A stretch of 16,473 nt of DNA from NCBI GenBank assembly GCA_036653755.1, contig JAVVTJ010000020.1, positions 1 to 16,473 on the forward strand, in the 5' to 3' direction. Origin of the DNA: RGIG5057 sp036653755 (GTDB taxonomy: Bacteria; Bacillota; Clostridia; TANB77; CAG-465). This document shows, in pieces, positions 13,629-16,473 of the stretch. The notes under the pieces were generated by a model. That model searched no databases and had not been told where the DNA came from. It worked only from the letters and a program-made list of their open reading frames with translations. Positions within the stretch are counted from its first letter, which is position 1. Each line of letters opens with the position of its first letter. The position numbers and the translations under genes were made by a program.

Positions 13629-15345
13629 ATGGAAGAAATAAAGAAATATATTGCAAATGTGATAACAGATATACTTTGCAATAAATATAATTTAAAAATT
13701 TCTAATAATGAAGTATTATTAACTTTGGAAAAACCAAAGGATAGTACTATGGGAGATATTGCATATCCTTGTTTTAAGCTTTCAAAACAGCTTAAAAATT
13801 CTCCAATTAATATTGGAAATGATATATTGCAAAATTTAAATTTAGATAGTAGAATATCTAAATTTGAAGTAGTAGCAGGATATATTAATTTTTACGTAAA
13901 TTCTGAAAAATTATGTGAAAATATATTAAATGAAATATCAAGTAAAAAAGAAAAATATGGATTTGTAAATATAGGAAATAGTCAAAATGTATGTATTGAT
14001 TATTCATCTCCAAATATTGCTAAACCATTTCATTTAGGACATTTTAGAACTACAATTATTGGTAGAGCATTATATAATTTATATAACGAACTTCGGATAT
14101 AACTCTATTGGAATAAATCATTTAGGTGATTGGGGTAGACAGTTTGGACTTCTTATAGAAGGATATAACAGATTTAAAGATGAATATGATATAGAAAAAG
14201 ATCCATTACATACTTTATCTGAAATATATGTAAGAATAAATAAACTTGCCAAAGAAGATGAAGGTATTTTTGAAATAGCTAGAAATAATTTTAAAAAGTT
14301 AGAAGAAGGAAATGAAGAGTTACTTTTATTATGGCAATATTTTAAAGATATAAGTTTAAAAGAGTATAATAGAATTTATGATTTAATTGGTTGTAAATTT
14401 GATTCATATAATGGTGAAGCTTTCTATAATGATAAGATGGATGAAGTTGTTAGTATTTTAGATGAAAAAGGTGTACTTGAAATAAGTGAAGGTGCTAAAG
14501 TAGTAAAGCTTGGAGAAAATGAACCACCTTGTATAATACTTAAATCTAATGGTTCTACAATATATGCTACAAGAGATTTAGCTGCTGTCTTATATAGAGC
14601 TAGAACTTATGATTTTGCAAAAGCAATATATGTTACAGGATATGAACAAATACATCATTTTAAACAAGTATTTGAGGTTGCTAAATACATTGTTGATGAA
14701 AAATATGCAAATGGTTTAGTACATGTACCTTATGGAATGGTTAGGCTTAAAACTGGCAAAATGTCTTCTAGAGAGGGTACAGTAATATATTTGCAAGATT
14801 TAATAGAAGAGGCAATAGCTAAGTCTAAAAAAATAATTATAGATAAATCAGCTGATATTGAAGATATAGATTTACTTAGTCGTCAAATAGGAATAGGCGC
14901 ATTAGTATTTAATGATTTAAAGCATAATAAAATAAAAGATATAGTATTTGATTTAGATGATATACTAAAATTTGATGGAGAGACAGGTCCATATATTCAA
15001 TATACATATGCAAGAATAAATAGTTTAATAGTTAAATCTGGAATTGATGTTAAAACTATTGATAATATAAATTATATTTTTAATGAAGATGAAGTAAAAC
15101 TTATTAAATTATTGGGAGAGTTTGAGTCTGTTATATATGAAGCAGCACAAACTTATGAGCCATCCGTAGTTGCAAGATATATTATAGATATAGCAAGTAG
15201 TTTTTCTGTATTTTATAACAATAATTCAATATTAGTAGAAGATATTAATATTAAAGAGGCAAGATTAAAAATAGTATATAGTGTAGGTATAGTAATTAAA
15301 AAAGGATTAAAATTACTTGGAATTGAAGTTCCAAATAAAATGTAA
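13629..15345 (+). CDS. argS: Arginyl-tRNA synthetase, reading frame interrupted by a +1 frameshift
   Basis: Class I synthetase that attaches arginine to tRNA-Arg. The first frame (157 codons, ending at TAA 14100-14102) holds the N-terminal additional domain and the HIGH-type motif as HLGH (H135-H138) in SSPNIAKPFHLGHFRT. The second frame continues without loss with GYNSIGINHLGDWGRQFG, the KMSK-type motif KMSSREG (about K377), GETGPYIQYTYARI, and an intact anticodon-binding end ARLKIVYSV...GLKLLGIEVPNKM. Skipping C14094 gives ELGYNSIG and a 571-residue protein, the usual length with nothing missing. The break is at codons CUU-CGG-AUA-UAA. Either the sequence has one wrong base, the gene is recently mutated, or ribosomes shift +1 here. 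No second argS and no T-box leader are in the window. ATG 13629 has GGGAGG upstream. Confidence 0.93.
14091..14102 (+). other. Frameshift site in argS (CUU CGG A, then UAA)
   Basis: In the zero frame the ribosome reads CUU (14091-14093), CGG (14094-14096), AUA, UAA. Slippage of the leucine tRNA from CUU to UUC, followed by reading GGA (14095-14097), restores the conserved G-Y-N of ArgRS. CGG is the only in-frame CGG codon I find in the genes of this window. The extra C alone would create that codon, so its rarity is not independent proof. I see no upstream Shine-Dalgarno-like stimulator as in prfB. Confidence 0.85.
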
Positions 15346-15346
15346 A

Positions 15347-15387
15347 AAAATATTGGGGTAGATTTGTGCCCCAATATTTTTATTTTT
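15347..15387. terminator. Bidirectional terminator between argS and the ttcA-like gene
   Basis: AAAATATTGGGG (15347-15358) pairs with CCCCAATATTTT (15369-15380) around a ten-base loop. T-rich DNA follows on the plus strand and an A run lies on the other side, so it can act for both converging genes. It begins one base after the argS stop and ends at the stop of the minus-strand gene. Confidence 0.92.
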
Positions 15388-16121
15388 TAAAGTTCTTCTT
15401 TTATATTTTTATCCCATCCATTAATTTTAGATCTTCGTATAGCACCAAATACGTGAGCTCTTACACCTGGTATATCTTTTTTTAATGTTTTAAGTAAATT
15501 GGTCATATAATCTCTTTTTGTAAATCCATCAGCCGGGCAACATTTTCCCATAACTGGATAATTATTTTCTCTTGCGGCAGCTCTAATAATTTTTTCTTCA
15601 ACATAAATTAAAGGACGTATTGTTTTAACATTACTTCTTGATAAATATGTAACAGGAGCAAATGTATGAATTGCTCCATTTAAAAAGAGGCTCATCAAAA
15701 ATGTTTCCATAACATCATCCATATGGTGTCCTAACGCTATTTTTGTACAGTTATATTCAGTAGCTAAACTGTTTAACATACCTCTTCTCATATTAGCACA
15801 TAAAGAACAAGGATTCTTTTCTTTACGTATATTAAATACTACATTTGCAATATCTGAATTATATACAACATATTCTATTTCTAACTTTTTGCACATCTCT
15901 TCTAATTTATCTGTTTTAAAAGTATCACTTCCAGGATGAATAGTAATTGCCATTAATTCAAATTTTTTAGAATAGAACTTTTTTAAATAAAAAAGTGTAT
16001 GAAGAAGAGCAATGCTATCTTTACCACCAGACAAACCTACTGCTATTTTATCACCATCTTGAATCATATCAAAATCTTCAATTGCTCTTCTTGCTTTACC
16101 AATAATTTCTTGTAATATCAT
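15387..16121 (-). CDS. TtcA-like tRNA 2-thiolation enzyme (PP-loop ATPase)
   Basis: Member of the TtcA/TtuA group of PP-loop tRNA sulfurtransferases. TtcA makes 2-thiocytidine at tRNA position 32 using an iron-sulfur cluster. It has 244 residues. The adenylation loop is LSGGKDS (S31-S36). CSLC gives the cluster cysteines C105 and C108, GHHMDD follows at 131-136, and the third cysteine is C194 or C195 in GKCCPADG. This is the pattern expected for TtcA: CxxC plus a later Cys. The minus-strand ATG has GGAG seven bases ahead and a promoter at 16158-16186. It is a single-gene unit converging on argS. The substrate nucleotide is inferred from the family, and some Gram-positive members may thiolate other positions. 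Confidence 0.85.
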   Translation of the reverse strand: MILQEIIGKARRAIEDFDMIQDGDKIAVGLSGGKDSIALLHTLFYLKKFYSKKFELMAITIHPGSDTFKTDKLEEMCKKLEIEYVVYNSDIANVVFNIRKEKNPCSLCANMRRGMLNSLATEYNCTKIALGHHMDDVMETFLMSLFLNGAIHTFAPVTYLSRSNVKTIRPLIYVEEKIIRAAARENNYPVMGKCCPADGFTKRDYMTNLLKTLKKDIPGVRAHVFGAIRRSKINGWDKNIKEEL

Positions 16122-16157
16122 ATATACATCTCCGTTTTCTAATTTGTATCTTGAAAT

Positions 16158-16186
16158 ATTATATCACAGAGAAAGTCATATATCAA
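16158..16186 (-). promoter_or_regulatory. Promoter of the ttcA-like gene
   Basis: Read on the minus strand: TTGATA (16186-16181), 17-base spacer, TATAAT (16163-16158). Transcription would begin near 16151, giving a leader of about 30 bases. The -35 lies just eight bases from the left arm of the 13-bp inverted repeat. Confidence 0.8.
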
Positions 16187-16193
16187 TGCCCTA

Positions 16194-16417
16194 GGGATAG
16201 CTTTGTAAAATTTAAAGTATTGTAGCAATTAGTAAATAGGCATATATTAAATTTGTCGAATTTCTACTAGTTTTGTCTAATGTATAAATTTATTTAAAAT
16301 TGTTTGACAATAGGTCATATGGAGGGTATAATTATTGTGTCCAGGGGCACTGGAGTTAGCATGCTAAAATAGCACCTTACGCCGTACGCATGAATCAATT
16401 TGTCACAAAGCTATCCC
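16194..16417. repeat. 13-bp perfect inverted repeat around a promoter
   Basis: GGGATAGCTTTGT (16194-16206) and ACAAAGCTATCCC (16405-16417) are exact inverted copies 198 bases apart. The left arm also carries the palindrome CCCTAGGG (16189-16196). A 13-base match containing GC-rich parts is notable in this DNA. No coding sequence lies between the arms. It could be paired ends of a structured RNA, terminal repeats of a small decayed element, or two copies of one regulator site. I cannot choose. Confidence 0.6.
16304..16332 (+). promoter_or_regulatory. Consensus promoter P1
   Basis: TTGACA (16304-16309), 17-base spacer, TATAAT (16327-16332): a perfect vegetative promoter pointing right. Transcription would start near 16337-16339, exactly at the beginning of the GC-richer segment. 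No open reading frame follows, so the product should be a non-coding RNA or a leader. Confidence 0.88.
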
Positions 16418-16440
16418 ACCCGAGTTTGCCTAAAATATTT
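16337..16440 (+). ncRNA. Candidate structured RNA or leader, family not recognised
   Basis: This stretch of about 95-105 bases is far richer in G and C than its surroundings, as structured RNAs are in AT-rich genomes. Local hairpins are visible: CCAG (16341-16344) with CTGG (16350-16353), and TGCTA (16362-16366) with TAGCA (16370-16374). GGCA near 16346 can pair with TGCC near 16427-16430, bringing the ends together. A weak AAAATATTTTTT follows. I do not see the hallmarks of tmRNA, RNase P RNA, SRP RNA or any tRNA. A 6S-like RNA or the leader between tandem rRNA/tRNA promoters are the best alternatives, both unproven. Confidence 0.4.
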
Positions 16441-16444
16441 TTTA

Positions 16445-16473
16445 TTGACTTTTTAATTTTTTTAGTGTATAAT
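16445..16473 (+). promoter_or_regulatory. Promoter P2 at the window edge
   Basis: TTGACT (16445-16450), 17-base spacer, TATAAT (16468-16473). The window ends with the last base of the -10, so the transcribed gene lies outside. Two strong tandem promoters 141 bases apart suggest a stable RNA operon (rRNA or tRNA) downstream, but this cannot be seen here. Confidence 0.75.

Noticed and set aside
13560..13629. T-box or other leader ahead of argS
   Set aside because: The gene before it ends one base before the argS start, leaving no room for a leader. No T-box sequence was seen.
14059..15345. A separate gene starting at TTG 14059
   Set aside because: Its first codons encode unrelated residues and have no Shine-Dalgarno site. 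From GYNSIG on it is simply the rest of ArgRS, continuous with the upstream frame after one base is skipped.
16337..16440. tmRNA, RNase P RNA, SRP RNA or tRNA
   Set aside because: No tRNA-like CCA end or tag reading frame, no RNase P GAGGAAAGTCC core, no SRP GGTCAGGTCC...GGAAGCAGC loop, and no cloverleaf could be found on either strand.
1..16473. CRISPR array, insertion sequence, prophage or defence genes
   Set aside because: No regularly spaced repeats, transposase, integrase or phage-like genes were found. All recognised genes are housekeeping or uptake functions.

Overview
The window looks like chromosomal DNA of a low-GC Gram-positive anaerobe, most likely a member of the Clostridia or a close relative. 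Base composition is extremely AT-rich and codons end almost always in A or T. Arginine is mostly AGA, Shine-Dalgarno sequences are strong (GGAGG type), and promoters match TTGACA-17-TATAAT. TGA is used as a stop, so the code is standard. I cannot name the genus. I see no phage, transposase, plasmid or CRISPR element.

Layout: (1) 145-693, a maltose/galactoside-type O-acetyltransferase with its own promoter. (2) 699-3759, a cobalamin-riboswitch-controlled ABC importer: promoter, riboswitch, intrinsic terminator, then binding protein, permease and ATPase, tightly packed. (3) 3842-8358, a promoter, ribosomal protein L32 (rpmF), a terminator-like hairpin, then a DUF512/PDZ radical SAM protein, a TIM-barrel protein resembling the DUF692/MNIO family, and a YgiQ-type radical SAM protein. 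(4) 8432-9540, RNA polymerase omega with a long charged tail, overlapping a cytidylate-kinase-like P-loop protein, closed by a terminator. (5) 9598-15380, promoter, phosphoglucomutase/phosphomannomutase, PriA helicase, a small RNHCP zinc-finger protein and arginyl-tRNA synthetase, closed by a bidirectional terminator. (6) 15387-16186, a TtcA-like tRNA thiolation enzyme on the minus strand with its own promoter. (7) 16187-16473, a non-coding stretch with two near-perfect plus-strand promoters. Between them lies a GC-richer, possibly structured segment, and a 13-bp inverted repeat spans the first promoter. The second promoter points out of the window.

Most genes are housekeeping genes of translation, replication restart, RNA modification and cofactor uptake. 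The most striking anomaly is in argS. Its reading frame is broken at codon 155-156 by one extra base, at CUU-CGG-A. That has the form of a known +1 slippery site (CUU followed by a rare arginine codon), inside the gene for the enzyme that charges arginine tRNA. It may be a sequence error or mutation, or a programmed, self-regulating frameshift. The second anomaly is the 5' end of the DUF512 gene, whose only open in-frame start lies inside a terminator hairpin. The third is the unidentified element at the right end.
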